From NCBI GenBank assembly GCA_039621445.1, contig CP154957.1, positions 18,891,237 through 18,955,236 of the forward strand: a DNA stretch of 64,000 nucleotides, written 5' to 3'. The translations under genes were made by a program, and so were the position numbers. Within the stretch, counting starts at the first letter, position 1, and each line of letters begins with the position of its first letter. Source of the DNA: Euglena gracilis (Eukaryota; Euglenida; Euglenophyceae; Euglenales). This document shows positions 10,496-21,119 of this stretch, one piece after another. Under the pieces are notes generated by a model. That model did not search any database. It saw only the letters and a program-made list of their open reading frames with translations, and was not told the origin of the DNA.

Positions 10496-11035
10496 CAATG
10501 ACACAGGGCATGGCAGGCAGGAACTGGCGAAAATGGTGCGAAATATTGTTGCAAAATAAATCTTTCCGGCAATTCCAGACCATTGTTGGCTTGGACCGCC
10601 AATTTCTCTAGGTTCCATTGGGTTTATTCACCCAACTTCCTTGTTGGCCGCATCCCTTCGAATTTCCATCTGAGTTCACAGTTTCCCCCCTTCACATAAC
10701 ATGCCCTTGCATCCTCTCTGTTAAATTACTGGAACATTTGTGTGCTTTTGGCAAATGCACAAGGACAGGCTTAACTGAACGTTAGAACGTTCTGCACTGG
10801 GGTCTGCCCCCAGCCTACCGGACTTTTCCCTCTGTCAGTAATTTTGGGTCAGATCTGGGACCCCCCTCCCAGGAACTGGAAAAATCCTTCTTTTTATTTT
10901 CTTGCGCTTCGTGCTGGTGGAGATTTAGGGGTTCATTTTTTCAAACGTTTTTCAAAAGAAAACTGCCAAAAAACCCACCTCTTTTTCAAACATTTTTCTT
11001 CCAGGAATTTTTCCCCACAAAATTCTCACGAATAG

Positions 11036-11207
11036 GTTGCAAGCCACAACAGTTTTTCGAGACGCCCCCAAAGGCATGTGGGGCCCTGGACCCCCACGTG
11101 CACTCAGGGCACGTGCGGGTCTGGACCACCCAGGCAAGAGGCAATGGTTACAATCCATTCATTGCCTACCCTGACCCAGGGAAGGGGTCAGACACCAGCA
11201 AGGAATG
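11036..11207 (+). CDS. Candidate exon, unrecognised
   Basis: Acceptor CTCACGAATAG ends at 11,035. One frame runs to TGA 11,207 with GALDPHVHSGHVRVWTTQAR and NGYNPFIAYPDPGKGSD. A different frame is open further, to 11,263, so the assignment is uncertain. Confidence 0.2.
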
Positions 11208-11979
11208 GTGAAACTCTTCAAAATTTTCATTCTTCATTGCAGGTTGGGAATAAATTGGACTGAATCTCAAAGAATCACAAATAATCACCAGTACTCATGA
11301 ATGATCATGTTCCTGTTAAACTGGCATATCTAATAGGGATAAAAAAGGATCGCCTCAAAGGGGGGAAAATGGAAAAATAATCAAAAATTTTCTTTTTTTG
11401 CCTTTAACTCTGCTTTCCTTTCTTCGTTTCCCCACCTGTTTCAATGGGTGGTGAAGGAGTTCTTGGCATTGTCCAGATATAACCCCCCATTTGATTATTC
11501 CTGGGCTCAATGTCCCAAATAATACCCCCCCAAATAAATTTCCTTCAATAATAAAGCAAGGCATCATCCATTTCCTTCCAAAGACAGCATATTTTGGCAA
11601 AAATGACTGGTGCAGAAGATCTGTGGTAATCTCAACATCAGTTGAGGTGCCAGAAATGTGCAAAATTCATAAATTGCTTAAAAATGTCCATTTGGGGGTC
11701 TTTTTGAGTTTGATCAATTTTGGGTGGTATGAACCCTGGCTCCAAGTTCGGAAACTCCTCCCAAATGTGCCATCCAGCTTAATACTTTGGAGGGCGTGCG
11801 GGTTTTATATGGTTGGGTTGTCATATTTGGGCAGAAGAATCAAGCTCAGGAGCCTAAATTGTATTGGTTCCCAATACAATTTTGCGGCTCAAATTCCGCC
11901 AATTTACAAGAAAAAACATTTTTGAGGAGAATTGCCGATGTTCTTCTCTGACCTGGGGGGTGTTTTGTCCTCCATTTAG

Positions 11980-12059
11980 TCTGTGGGTAGTGGGAATCTT
12001 TCACAGAACTTGATTTTTGGCGCACCTGACAGGGGCAAGCCAACTTCAGATCCATCCCA
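11980..12059 (+). CDS. Candidate internal exon
   Basis: Bounded by CCTCCATTTAG (ending 11,979) and donor-like CCCAAG|GTACGC at 12,059. In between the frame reads SVGSGNLSQNLIFGAPDRGK without a stop. The frame would also continue to TGA 12,186 if the donor were not used. Good splice sites, no recognised family. Confidence 0.3.
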
Positions 12060-12394
12060 AGGTACGCCTGAGAGCTCTCTGCTCAGCTCTTTTCTTATAT
12101 CCTCTTCCGCTGGCCCCGTATACCTGACTCCAAAATTCTGTGTGCTAGTCGACGCCTTCACCCATCCCGTCAACGCCTTTCCTTGACAAACACGCTTTCA
12201 CATTCTGGTTTTGGAGTGGGTTGGTGGTTCTGGGCCCCGGAGCCCGGGGGGGGGGGGGAGGGTCGTGCCGAGTGCGGAGGGGGTTTTCTCTTTTTCGGTG
12301 CGGAGTGCCCAATTTTTTTTGGACCCCAAAGCTGACCCCCAAAAGAAGCCCCCCCCTCCCCAGGGGTGGGTGGGCGGGTGGGCTGTTTTTTTTT

Positions 12395-12680
12395 CAGAGT
12401 GACTGAATGGTTTTTTGCTTCCAGACCCCCCCCCCGGAGAGGGTCGGCCGAAGGTGGCCACCTGGCGCGTTCGATTTTTTTTTGGATTTTGGGCCAAAAC
12501 CCGTTGATTTTGAACCATTTTTGGCTGAGTGGGCAAGGTCACCCCCCCCCCGGGGTACGAAGTTAGTGACTGTTTGTTTTTTTTTGAAAAGTGACTGACT
12601 GGATTTTTGAAAGTGGAAAGTGGCCCCTCCCCCGGGGGTCAATGAGCCACGGTATGGTCCGGACCCCCCCCAGGGTCCTA
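12395..12680 (+). repeat. GACTGACTGG dispersed repeat, copy 2
   Basis: Same module order as copy 1: CAGAGTGACTGAATGG, TTCCAGACCCCC, GGTGGCCACCTGGCGC, CCGTTGATTTTGAACCATTT, GTGACTGACTGGATTTTT, GTGGAAAGTGGCCCC. A C/G-rich and CTTTTTCGGTGCGGAG-containing segment precedes it (12,236-12,394). Confidence 0.8.
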
Positions 12681-13128
12681 AGAAAAGCCCTCCGAGAAAG
12701 GCGTCTGTCCGTCGAAACGCGCAGCTCTGCCCCTGTCGCCGCCCCGGCGGCCCCGAATGCCCTCGTGCCGTTCGCTCATCCACAGTGGCCTCTCCACCGT
12801 GCCACCGTCCATTTGCCTGTTGTTGTGGCACCCGCAAGGTTTGGGTGTCGCAAAAGGGTTTCCCGAAAAGGGTCCATCTTGGGCAAGGCTGGCCCATTGA
12901 AGAAGTTTTCAAAATAGTCATTGGGTTTTCAAAATAATTATTGGGGCCGCTTGTTTTTGAAGGTTGTTCCCCCGTTTAAGGTAAGACCAGGGGGGATGGG
13001 GAGGTGGGGTGGGTGGGTTTGTTGGACCCCCCAGGTGGGGGTGGGAGGTCTCCAGAGGAGCAGAGAAGTTTTGGTTGAGCCCAGAACTGATTCCCAAAAC
13101 GTGGGTCCCCTGACCGGTCAGTGGGTGG

Positions 13129-13320
13129 GTGGGGACCCCCAGTCCTAAAACGAGATCCTGGTCGGGGCGTTGTGGCGCCCTGCCCACCACGGGCCCGCCC
13201 GCTGCTCCCTCGATGTCCGTAGTCCAAGAGCATTGCAAAGCGGCTTTCAAGGCACATGGGGATGGGCCACTGTTGATGGACATTGTCGACACATTCCGGT
13301 ATGCTGAGGGGCAGGGATAG
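13129..13320 (+). CDS. Candidate exon, unrecognised
   Basis: Open frame ending at TAG 13,318-13,320 with the peptide MSVVQEHCKAAFKAHGDG followed by LLMDIVDTFRYAEGQG. An acceptor-like CCCCCAG lies just upstream (13,140). Composition is protein-like but there is no recognised domain. Confidence 0.25.
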   Translation: MGTPSPKTRSWSGRCGALPTTGPPAAPSMSVVQEHCKAAFKAHGDGPLLMDIVDTFRYAEGQG

Positions 13321-13574
13321 ATTGGAAGCCCTTCGGTTTTGAGGGAGATGGTTGGGGGTCCCCCCCCCCGCAGATGTTGGGAGGGGGGTGGGAGAGGGGG
13401 GTGGGACCTGTGTCCGGACCCCCTACCCCCCCTCCTTGACAGGTTCCAAATAACGGAAAATTTTCTTCTGGCGCACAGCGCCAGAAAATGAGCGAAAATT
13501 ACCTTTCCCCCACACTTTTGAGCATATTGCACGTTTTTTGATGTTTTGGTGTTTTCCATTCAAAATTTCAAAAA

Positions 13575-13973
13575 ATGAGCATTTCGGATTTTATTTTCAA
13601 AGAAAAATCAGGGATTTTCCTCCAGTTTCGGCCTTGTATCCGGGCTTTTGCCCATCCACAAAGCCGAAAAAAATTCCCGGCCCCCTTCAGCTTTGATATA
13701 GAAGGGGGGTCCGACCCCTCCCTTAGGGCTTCCCGTATATCCCTGCTAACGCCGGAGGAGCTGTTTTGGACACGTAGCCGTAAAAAAAAGCAGCATCTCT
13801 GCCAGCATCTCTGGCATTGGGGTGTGGAGGAGGCGTTTGTGGGACGGCGACTCCATCTGGACCCTCGGCTTTGCTGTTGGGTGCAGGGCCGCCGCTTCAT
13901 CTGCTCGACAGGTGTTGTTTCCCACATGAGATTTTCCGGGCTGGACGCCTCCGTCTGTGTAAAAAATAGCTGA
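13575..13973 (+). CDS. Open frame, 132 codons, unrecognised
   Basis: ATG at 13,575 to TGA at 13,971. The second half reads GVEEAFVGRRLHLDPRLCCW and SHMRFSGLDASVCVKNS. The first half is A/T-rich and overlaps a weakly palindromic repeat. It may be an exon rather than a whole gene; no family recognised. Confidence 0.25.
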   Translation: MSISDFIFKEKSGIFLQFRPCIRAFAHPQSRKKFPAPFSFDIEGGSDPSLRASRISLLTPEELFWTRSRKKKQHLCQHLWHWGVEEAFVGRRLHLDPRLCCWVQGRRFICSTGVVSHMRFSGLDASVCVKNS

Positions 13974-14194
13974 TGCAATGGCGCAACCTGTACCCTCCTT
14001 CAAGAGATTCAATTGTTTGTTCTGCACAGCTGCACCACATTTGCATTATCTTGGCTTTACAAATAGAGGAAACAAGCAGACTCTGGGTGCGAGTCAGAGG
14101 TTTCTTATACCAGAGGGACTTTCTGCCACCGTCTCTTTTCCAGTCCTGCCCCCCCCCCCTGTTAAGGGGGGTCTGGACTGACCCCGTAACCAGG

Positions 14195-14345
14195 ACCCCC
14201 CAAAAAGGTCAACCCTTTTCCCTCCGGCGCTTTGCGCCGACAATTTTCGGCATTTTTGGCAATTTTTTTGGGGGGGGGGGATTTTTTCGGCCCGGCGATT
14301 CGCACCAAACCAAAAATCAGTCACCCGGACCACGCCATTGTTTAG
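14195..14345. repeat. Palindromic CGGCGCTTTGCGCCG module
   Basis: CCCTCCGGCGCTTTGCGCCGACAATTTT sits among C/G tracts and CACCCGGACCACGCCATT. Equivalent palindromic modules with GGCGCAAAGCGCC occur in the 25.8, 36.8, 43.4 and 60.4 kb repeats. Function unknown; probably an element subterminal motif. Confidence 0.55.
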
Positions 14346-14479
14346 GTGGGTGGTGTCCCCCCTACTTCGCCTTTCTGGACCAGAGGGGGGGGTCCAACCC
14401 CCCCCCCCACCTGCCTTTATAGCGAAGCCTTCTGGGGTTCCGGATCATACCACTGCTTCCGACCGCACCCCCGGGGGGG

Positions 14480-14750
14480 GGGGTGACTGACTGGTTTTTC
14501 AGAGTGACTGACTGGCTTTTGGCTCCAGACACCCTCGATGGGGTCGTCCAGGAATGGCCGAAAGTGTCCACCCGGCGCCAAAGGCGCTGGAATTTTTTTG
14601 GGGGGGTTTGACCAAAATCCTTTGACTTGAGCCATTTTTTGCCAAGTGGCCAGAGTGACCGACCCCCTGCCCCCCCCCCAGGGGGACGGAAGTGGTTGAC
14701 TGGTTGTTTGAAGGTGGAAAGTGGCCCCCCTCCTCCCCATGGGGATGCTT
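14480..14750 (+). repeat. GACTGACTGG dispersed repeat, copy 3
   Basis: GTGACTGACTGGTTTTTCAG, GTGACTGACTGGCTTTTGG, CCAGACACCCT, AAAGTGTCCACCCGGCGCC, CCTTTGACTTGAGCCATTTT, GGTTGACTGG and GGTGGAAAGTGGCCCC follow the same order as copies 1 and 2. Confidence 0.75.
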
Positions 14751-14879
14751 TCCTCCCCCCCAAAGGCCAAATCGTGAATCTGTCCCCTTTATGTGTTTGA
14801 GAATTGAGAGCAGTGTTCAGTATAATCAGTTCGCCAGCTACTTTTTGTTTGTCCATCAGGCAATCTTTTTTCAAGCTGA

Positions 14880-15290
14880 AATGTTTCAAAAAACATTAAG
14901 GTTTTTTAAAATGTTTTTTAAGGTTTTTTAATATTTTTCTGCATTTTGAGGATTTCTTAAGAATCCTGAAGGCGTCCATTTTCAAGGGTGGTCAAAGAGC
15001 CATCTGGGCATCGAACCAATCAAAAAGGTCAAAAACTCATTTTTTGAGTTTTGGGTGGATATAAAATGTTTCAGCGATGCCAAAAATCATTTGTTTCCAT
15101 GGAGTTGATTTATTTTTGCTGAGGTTCTGTGGCTTTTTTTTTTGCTCGAAAATCGAATTTTTTTCCAGAACGAATTTTTAAAGGCTTTCACAGGGGTTTT
15201 GAAGGGGTTTTTTTAAGGCATTTTGGCCAGAGTGTTTTAAAGGTTTTTAGTTTTAAGGCACCTTAAAAAATAGTGCCTGGTATCCCTTTG
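14880..15290 (+). repeat. TTAAGGCACC-tailed dispersed repeat, copy 1
   Basis: Shares with 16,665-17,000 the strings AAAGAGCCAT, GATGCCA.AAATCATTT, TTCTGTGGCTTTTTTTTTTG, GAAAATCGAATTTTTTTCCAG and the tail AAGGCACCTTAAAAAATAGTGCCTG, whose ends (CAGGCACTAT / AAGGCACCTT) are partly self-complementary. It is poor in coding capacity. Confidence 0.7.
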
Positions 15291-15376
15291 GTGGTTGTTT
15301 TGCCAACCGTCAATGATCCTGTCATGTTATTCCGTGCAGCACTCAGCCTTCTTTTAAGGAAATTCAGGGGGGTGCA
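15287..15376 (+). other. Open frame after repeat tail
   Basis: Immediately after the repeat tail a frame reads VVVLPTVNDPVMLFRAALSL then LLRKF before a G-rich tract. Protein-like but unbounded and unrecognised. Confidence 0.15.
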
Positions 15377-15872
15377 ATGGGACAGCAGGGGGGTCGGACA
15401 TTTTCGACTGCCCCCCCGGGGGGGGGTCAGATTTTCGGGTGGGTAGTGCAATACCACACCCCTCGGTGCCGAAGGCACCGGGGGCCCAAAAATGGCCATT
15501 TTCAAGGGAAAATTGACTGGGTCGGCAGGCATCAGGGGGAGGATCCGGCGGTGGCATCTGTTTATGTGCAGGCACCCCATGATGCAAGGCACCCCCCGGG
15601 TTGGTGAAAAGAATCCTGGCAGCGCTTCAGTTGCTGAGTAATTTTTTGTGGGTCTGTTTCCACTCATTTTTTTCACGTGGTCTGGTTTCTATGACGCAGA
15701 ATTAGTTATTAAGGTGCAGCTTGTGGGCCACCTTCCCCTTCGGGTTTTTATTGGGATGCGGAGCCGTCATTTTAGTCATGCTTGAAACCATTTTTTTTTT
15801 AAAATGCGCACTTTTGATTTGCCACAATTTCCTCTGTCAAACCACTGCCACAGCCACCTCCAGCCACCTACG

Positions 15873-16040
15873 ATGTGCCAGCTCTGCGACTTCTCCCACG
15901 CCGTCCCCCTCCTCTCCCAGAGACGCCGGAGGACAGCTGCCACTGCAGCCGCCGCAGCCGCTTTGGCCCCGGCCAAGGAGACGAAGCAGCTGGAGACTGC
16001 CAGCGTTGGCCTCGCACGCTGCTTTTGGGAAAAGGAGTGA
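15873..16040 (+). CDS. MCQLCDF-family gene, copy 2, first coding exon
   Basis: Acceptor-like CTGCCACAG, then ATG at 15,873 reading MCQLCDFSHAVPLLSQRRRR and, further on, APAKETKQLETASVGLARCF. The second part matches the peptide reading at 29,081-29,145, where it is separated from its first part by an inserted element. This uninterrupted copy therefore shows the ancestral arrangement. The frame ends at TGA 16,038. CQLC could bind metal; function unknown. Confidence 0.55.
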   Translation: MCQLCDFSHAVPLLSQRRRRTAATAAAAAALAPAKETKQLETASVGLARCFWEKE

Positions 16041-16202
16041 AATTGCCTCTTTTGGCACCACCCACTGGCCCGCCTTGCATCCAGCAGGTGGTGGGGGCAT
16101 TGGCAGGGGTGGGTGTTTGATGGTAATCCCCATCCGGGCAGGACATGGAAGGAAGGCGGAGGATTCCAAACCTTGTTGGTGGATTATTTTTATTACGGTG
16201 GA

Positions 16203-16268
16203 AGCGTTGTTGTTGTTGTTGCTGTTGTTGTGGTTGTTGTTGTGGTTGTTGTTGCTGCTGCTGTTGTT
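16203..16268. repeat. TTG/TTGCTG microsatellite
   Basis: A run of TTG with TGC and TGG variants, between the first and second exon blocks of copy 2. Read on the minus strand it would give an asparagine- or glutamine-rich tract, but no gene is supported there. Confidence 0.9.
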
Positions 16269-16338
16269 CTGTCCATTGTTCACCACGTTGCCGCACGGAC
16301 GAAGCAATTAAAGAGGCGGACAACAGTGGAGTTGCCAG

Positions 16339-16420
16339 CAGCGCCGAGCCCCCCGACAGCCAGGACGGCCTCTCGTCCGAGGCAGTCACGCGCACCTCCC
16401 GCCCCGACAGCCCCGTGGAC
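16339..16420 (+). CDS. MCQLCDF-family gene, copy 2, DGLSSEA exon
   Basis: After GGAGTTGCCAG the frame reads EPPDSQDGLSSEAVTRTSRP and DSPVD. The block recurs at 31,134 and 61,118 with mainly third-position changes (GCA/GCG, ACG/ACC/ACA). Here it is cut off before the HVPLWALP block, which appears 0.9 kb further on at 17,345. Confidence 0.5.
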
Positions 16421-16664
16421 CAAGGCGGCCAGGCCTCTGCTTAAGGAGTAGCAGAGTTGGTCGGCCGGTGGGACCACCCCTCGGGTGGGGGGTCTCAGTT
16501 AGTGGAATTTTTTTTTCTTGTGACGGGCAAAGCGCAAAGGACTGGATATTTTTTGCCCCGGCGGCTGCCTAGGCTCTTTTAAATTGGAAGGCCCCCTTTG
16601 GGGAGGAAGGGGAGGTGGGCGGGTGTCTGGGGCCGGACCCCACAGGGGCGAGCAGGCTAAGGTT

Positions 16665-17000
16665 TTTTTTAAGGTATTTTGCATTTTAAAATTTTTAAGA
16701 AAATTTTAAGGCGTGTATTTTCCAAGGGCGGTTAAAGAGCCATTTTGAGTGGACAGACAATGTTCCAATGATGCCAGAAATCATTTTTTTCACCCCGGAG
16801 TTGGCTTGTTTTGGCCGACATTTTGTGGCTTCTTTTTTTGCTTGAAATTCGAAAAAAAAATTTCAGGACAATTTTTACGGTTTTTTAAGAGCTCTTTAGA
16901 ACATTTTTGCCAACATTCAGTCTTTTTAGGTTATTTTAATGCTATTTTAAGTTTTTTTTGAAAAATATTTAAGGCGCCTTAAAAATAGTGCCTGGGGGAG
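16665..17000 (+). repeat. TTAAGGCGCC-tailed dispersed repeat, copy 2
   Basis: Diverged sister of 14,880-15,290 in the same orientation, ending AAGGCGCCTTAAAAATAGTGCCTG. It lies between two exon blocks of gene copy 2, so it would be intronic there. Confidence 0.7.
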
Positions 17001-17156
17001 ATGTCCTGGGCTGCAGGCCCGGGTATGGGTTTCTGTGCAAAGCGCCAATTTTGAGAATACCCTTGGACGGCCAGGTTTTTTTAGGGGGTCCTGTGCCAAC
17101 CAGGTGGGTGGGGGGCCCCCTGGATCTGCCGAAATGTCCTTTTTGGCTTCCTTTCA

Positions 17157-17408
17157 GGGGTTTTGGGAACAAGATTGGCTAAGGAAAAGGTCAGAATTGC
17201 CCTCCCACATTGGTGCGAAGCGGCAACCTCCCCCTGGGAGGGAGAGGGGCTTTTCAGTTGTTGGTTGCTTTCTCTGCGGGTCATCAAAATTCCCATCCAG
17301 CAGGCCTCCCAGGGTCCCGAAGCAAACGGCCTGGCCAAGACCCTCAAGTCCCACTATGGGCCCTGCCCCGGTCCCAGCACGCCTAGCATTCATTGGGTGT
17401 TTGACTGA
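17157..17408 (+). CDS. Candidate exon and HVPLWALP-like block, copy 2
   Basis: Acceptor TTCCTTTCAG ends at 17,156 and is followed by VLGTRLAKEKVRIALPHWCE, which is protein-like but not seen elsewhere in the window. At 17,345-17,386, in another frame, QVPLWALPRSQHA is the degraded equivalent of the family block HVPLWALPRPQHA and is followed directly by TAG. Confidence 0.35.
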   Translation, partial: GVLGTRLAKEKVRIALPHWCEAATSPWEGEGLFSCWLLSLRVIKIPIQQASQGPEANGLAKTLKSHYGPCPGPSTPSIHWVFD

Positions 17409-17540
17409 AGAAGCTTGGAGGGATGCAGAGGGGTCTCAAACCCGGCCATCATCCCTGCGGTTGGACTTTAAGCCACGTATTTCCTGCCGTGCCCGGGTTG
17501 GTCCTTCACCTGCCTGCCGGCGGGCGGGGGCCGGAGGCCG

Positions 17541-17636
17541 TCCTCCTTCCACGCGGCCCCCGTCCTGATGCACACGTTTGTGGGCATTGTGGAGCATGAC
17601 GTCGAGCTGGTGGCGTGGAAGGATGTCCATGCCTAA
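17541..17636 (+). CDS. MCQLCDF-family gene, copy 2, last exon
   Basis: SSFHAAPVLMHTFVGIVEHD followed by VELVAWKDVHA and TAA at 17,634. It aligns without gaps to the blocks ending 31,760 (STHPQG, TGA) and 61,386 (EARA, TAA). Conserved length with different last residues suggests a true C-terminus. Many differences from its sisters are synonymous (TTC/TTT, ATC/ATT, CAC/CAT). Confidence 0.55.
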   Translation, partial: SSFHAAPVLMHTFVGIVEHDVELVAWKDVHA

Positions 17637-17861
17637 GGCCGGCCACCTGTTGTATGCCATGCTGGGAAAGCAATGAAGGGATCAAGGGATAATAGTGATA
17701 CTGTGTGTCAACGTGTGAAATGGCATGACATGGTTTACCATGACATGACATGCTGTGATAAGTTGCGATACCGGGCAGGGTCAAACATCTTTTATGCCTT
17801 TTGCATTGGTGCATTTCGACCTGCATGTTTTTTCCTTCATTTTTGCTTTCAACAGTAATAA

Positions 17862-18122
17862 CTGGTATTGTGTGTTGTGGACGTTGAAGACCCAAATATC
17901 CCATTTTGTGGCTTGCAAAATTGTGCTTCTTTTTGGGGGGTTCACCCTCTGTTTTGTGCAACAAAACCTCCAAAATCCGTGTGTGGAAAGAAATTCTGTG
18001 AAATGCATGCACCAACAATTTCCAAAAGATGTCGAGTCTTCAAAATTGGTCAAAGCACCAGATTCCAGATTCAGAGTTGGGCTCTTGAATTTTGTATGGA
18101 TCTCAAAGTTATCTTGGTCTAA
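17862..18122 (+). CDS. Open frame, cysteine-rich, unrecognised
   Basis: Frame from about 17,862 to TAA 18,120, reading CVVDVEDPNIPFCGLQNCAS, SVCGKKFCEMHAPTISKRC and SWALEFCMDLKVILV. Eight or so cysteines are spread through 84 codons. No ATG at the start and no clean acceptor, so the 5' boundary is unknown. Confidence 0.3.
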   Translation: MVLCVVDVEDPNIPFCGLQNCASFWGVHPLFCATKPPKSVCGKKFCEMHAPTISKRCRVFKIGQSTRFQIQSWALEFCMDLKVILV

Positions 18123-18333
18123 GGCTGCCGATCTTGAATTTCAGCCGCAACATGTCGTCTTGTGCAATTGTGCAAATTTCCCAGTATTTTTTTTTAAAAG
18201 GTTTCCCCCCAGAGTCGGGTTTGAAATGCTGTTGACATGCCAGCCCTCCCCCTCCAGATATGGATCGCCACCATTTTCAGCAACAGCCCAAAATATACAT
18301 TTCAATCCTGGTCATCCATTTCCTGCCCCCAGT

Positions 18334-18419
18334 CTGGTGGGCGTTGCTCTGGTGGTCGGATTCACCCCTATGTTTATTTTAGAAGCTTGCAGCACCCAGT
18401 GAAGACTTTTGAAGCGTGA
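18334..18419 (+). other. Short candidate exon
   Basis: CCTGCCCCCAG ends at 18,333; the frame SGGRCSGGRIHPYVYFRSLQ stops at 18,419 and a second frame is also open to 18,402. Too short to judge. The stretch 18,420-18,700 shows nothing recognisable. Confidence 0.15.
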
Positions 18420-18703
18420 TATAAAAAGGGGTGCATTTTCGCACGCCACAAAATATTTTTTTAATAGATATGTACTTTCAAATGGATCATCTAGAATTCC
18501 ACCAACTTGTGAATGATAGAGGGGATAAAGGATACAGAAGGATTGCCCCCAGAAGCAGTTGAGTTATATGGCAAATTGGCTACATTACCCCAATTTCGTT
18601 GATCCTCTCTGGATGCCCACATGGCAGCAGAAGCAAAGTCCATTTGTGCAATTGTGCAAACGAACCATTTCAAGTCCAACTAAGAATTGAGTAAGAGCCT
18701 CCT

Positions 18704-19036
18704 GTGCCAGCCTGTTTGGTGCTGGAACATTATATACCTGAAAATGTGGTATTCCACCGCCTGTGTTTTTGTGGTGAGCTGCATGAGCTGCATGAGCTGA
18801 GACTCATTAAAAACGACAATTTTCGATCCAACACCTTGAAAATTCATCCTGTATTTTCCATGCAATGGGGGATCGTAATAATTTTTTTTCGCCCGTATAA
18901 TATAACAAAATTCCATGTGCTATCATACTGCTTTGTTCTGTCTGTGAAACAGACATGGTTCAAGAAATCCTCTTCAATTCATTGCACATTACGTCTGCGC
19001 ATCAGTGCATGTAAGCTTAACGATGACAAACAATAG
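18704..19036 (+). CDS. Open frame, 110 codons, A/T-rich, unrecognised
   Basis: Runs to TAG 19,034, with IPENVVFHRLCFCGELHELH and GIVIIFFRPYNITKFHVLSY. Lower GC than its surroundings. A GAA microsatellite follows at 19,041-19,078. 19,080-19,640 contains A/T-rich sequence with no supported gene. Confidence 0.2.
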   Translation: MPACLVLEHYIPENVVFHRLCFCGELHELHELRLIKNDNFRSNTLKIHPVFSMQWGIVIIFFRPYNITKFHVLSYCFVLSVKQTWFKKSSSIHCTLRLRISACKLNDDKQ

Positions 19037-19800
19037 AAACGAAGAAGAAGAAGAAGAAGAAGAAGGAGAAGAAATCAAGGAGGTATGATATGAAACGTGT
19101 GTTGATATGAGGAAACCTTCAATAAAAAGCCCTCCTCCTCCACAAATAAGGCCCTCCCTGCCGATTTTCAGCAAAAGTCCAAACACTGGACCCCCAAAAT
19201 ATGACTATGACTTATGACTCCCCTCGGAATTTTTCCAGAATCAGACCCCCATCCTAATTGTGAAAATGGGTGAAAATGGTTGCAATGGTCAAATGGAATA
19301 TGGTTAAATGAAAGTGCCCTAAAAATGATCTATTTTTCCCACCATTTTTTAATTTTACTCACTTTTTTCAGGTGTTCAAATTGGCATTTTTGAGACATTT
19401 TTGCCCATTTGTTGTTTTTTTTAGTACTTATTTCTGCACCCTCCCGGAAATGTTTTTGGGGTGCAAATTTCAGCAAAATCCCAAATGTATGCTCCCAAAA
19501 TAAACTCCCCTTCAGATTTTCAATAACGGACCCAAAAGGTATCTCAAAAATTTGTTCAAACTGATTAGAAATAAAAATTGAGTTATAAGAGCAGCATTGT
19601 ATGTGTTCATAAGATTTTTGGAGTTTATTCCTGACCTGGAATAATGTTATTTTGTCAGAATGCAAAGGTCTGCTGCAACAGCTTGCTTTTTTTGCTCAGT
19701 TGTTATGACAATTTTTCCCAGTTTGATCTATCTTCCGTTTTGCGGCTGACCCCATTTGTACAAATCTTCATTGTATACTCTCTTTTTTTTTCGTCGCTCA

Positions 19801-20000
19801 GAGGGTCGTGCAGGTTTGCTTTATGTTTCAATCCTTTTCGGGTGAAAGAAAGAATTCAGGTGAAAGGAATGCCAACAACAGGTAGGGTCTTGTTGGGCCT
19901 TGTTGCTGAATGGCTGGCAGGAGTGTCAGCACACTTTATGTTCTCTCCCTGTAATGCCGAGAACGAGAATCCTTCCCACTGCAGCACCACTCAAAGAAAA
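19801..20000 (+). CDS. Candidate exon, unrecognised
   Basis: A strong acceptor (CTCTTTTTTTTTCGTCGCTCAG, ending 19,800) precedes RGSCRFALCFNPFRVKERIQ and GRVLLGLVAEWLAGVSAHFM. The frame then enters a C/G-tract repeat containing GGCGCCGAAAGCACC after about 20,005. Best read as an exon whose donor was not identified. Confidence 0.3.
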
Positions 20001-20390
20001 ATCACTTTGGCGCCGAAAGCACCAAAGAGAATTTTGAAAAAAATCAGTGCCCCCGGAAATACAGGAAAACCTGGCGGGACGAGGAGTCGGACCCCCCCCT
20101 CCACCCGCAGGGTTTCGGTGTTCATGTGCCGGCCTGCCCTGGGGCAGGGTAAGGGGACCCCCAAAAAAACTGGCCGTTTAAAGGCATTTTCAAAATAAAA
20201 AATACGGCGCTTCGCGCCGGGACCCATACCCTGGGACTGGGACCCCCAGGGGTTCCAGCCCTGAAGGCCACGAAAAGAAGTCAGGAACCCTCCCCCAGAA
20301 CCCCTAGGAGGGTCCGGGTCCCTTAAAAAAAATCCCCCAGTGCTGCATGTCGAGATGAAATGAAAATTTTACGATGCTACAGTACAGCGA

Positions 20391-20893
20391 GTGCAGATCC
20401 TCGTGGGTGTGGGAGTAGACCGTTTTAAAGGAACTGCCCAAAGTTTTCTGGGCCATTTCAAGACAGGTTGTGCTTCGGGACGGAATTCTGAAACACCGAT
20501 GGGTGGGTGGGTCCCCCCACCCACCCAGGGCTGCATGGGAAAGGTGATTTTGGACCGCCGAAATTTCGTCAGAACCAATGTTATGTATGGCTTATTTCCT
20601 CCTGGTGAATTTTCTCCAGGGCGTGACAATTACCTTTCTTGTCGCCTGCCCCCCTCTGGCAGTCTGTTCCCAAACACTCCTCTTCCCCCAAGACAGCCTC
20701 ACTCTTGGAGATGGAAAAGGCAATGGACTTTAAGCAAAAGCCTAGTTGGTGGAAATCGACACATTTGGTGCCAAAGGGATGTGTAAGAAGGACAGATGTA
20801 ATGAAAAAAATGGATTTTTTCTGTTTCTGGTATACCTCATATACCCCCCACCACACCCTCAGAAGAGGAAAGCAATTTGGCGGAAACCCATAA
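20391..20893 (+). other. Two overlapping candidate exons
   Basis: GCGAGTGCAG (ending 20,398) opens a frame to 20,786 that includes LVGVGVDRFKGTAQSFLGHF. CCCTCTGGCAG (ending 20,661) opens a different frame to 20,893 with LEMEKAMDFKQKPSWWKSTH. They overlap, so at most one is used in the overlap. Neither is recognised. Confidence 0.25.
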
Positions 20894-21119
20894 ATTTCCC
20901 TCTAAATGCAGCAAACCTCAACAAGATTTCAAGTTTTTTCCTTTTTGTCACTACGTGAGCTTATCAGATCAACAGACTCCCCAAAAATCTAAAACCCCAA
21001 AACTCGAAAATGTTCCTTTTTGGGATTTTTAGAACAAGATACATCATGGGGGGTTTGAGGGCATTCTTGGGTGTGTGCCCTATTTTTAGGTGTGGGGTCA
21101 AGGTTACAAATTGTCATTC

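Noticed and set aside
12600-12937. Cysteine-rich frame (QLCPCRRPGGPECPRA)
   Set aside because: Overlaps the end of the GACTGACTGG repeat and two frames are open; no splice context strong enough to call an exon.
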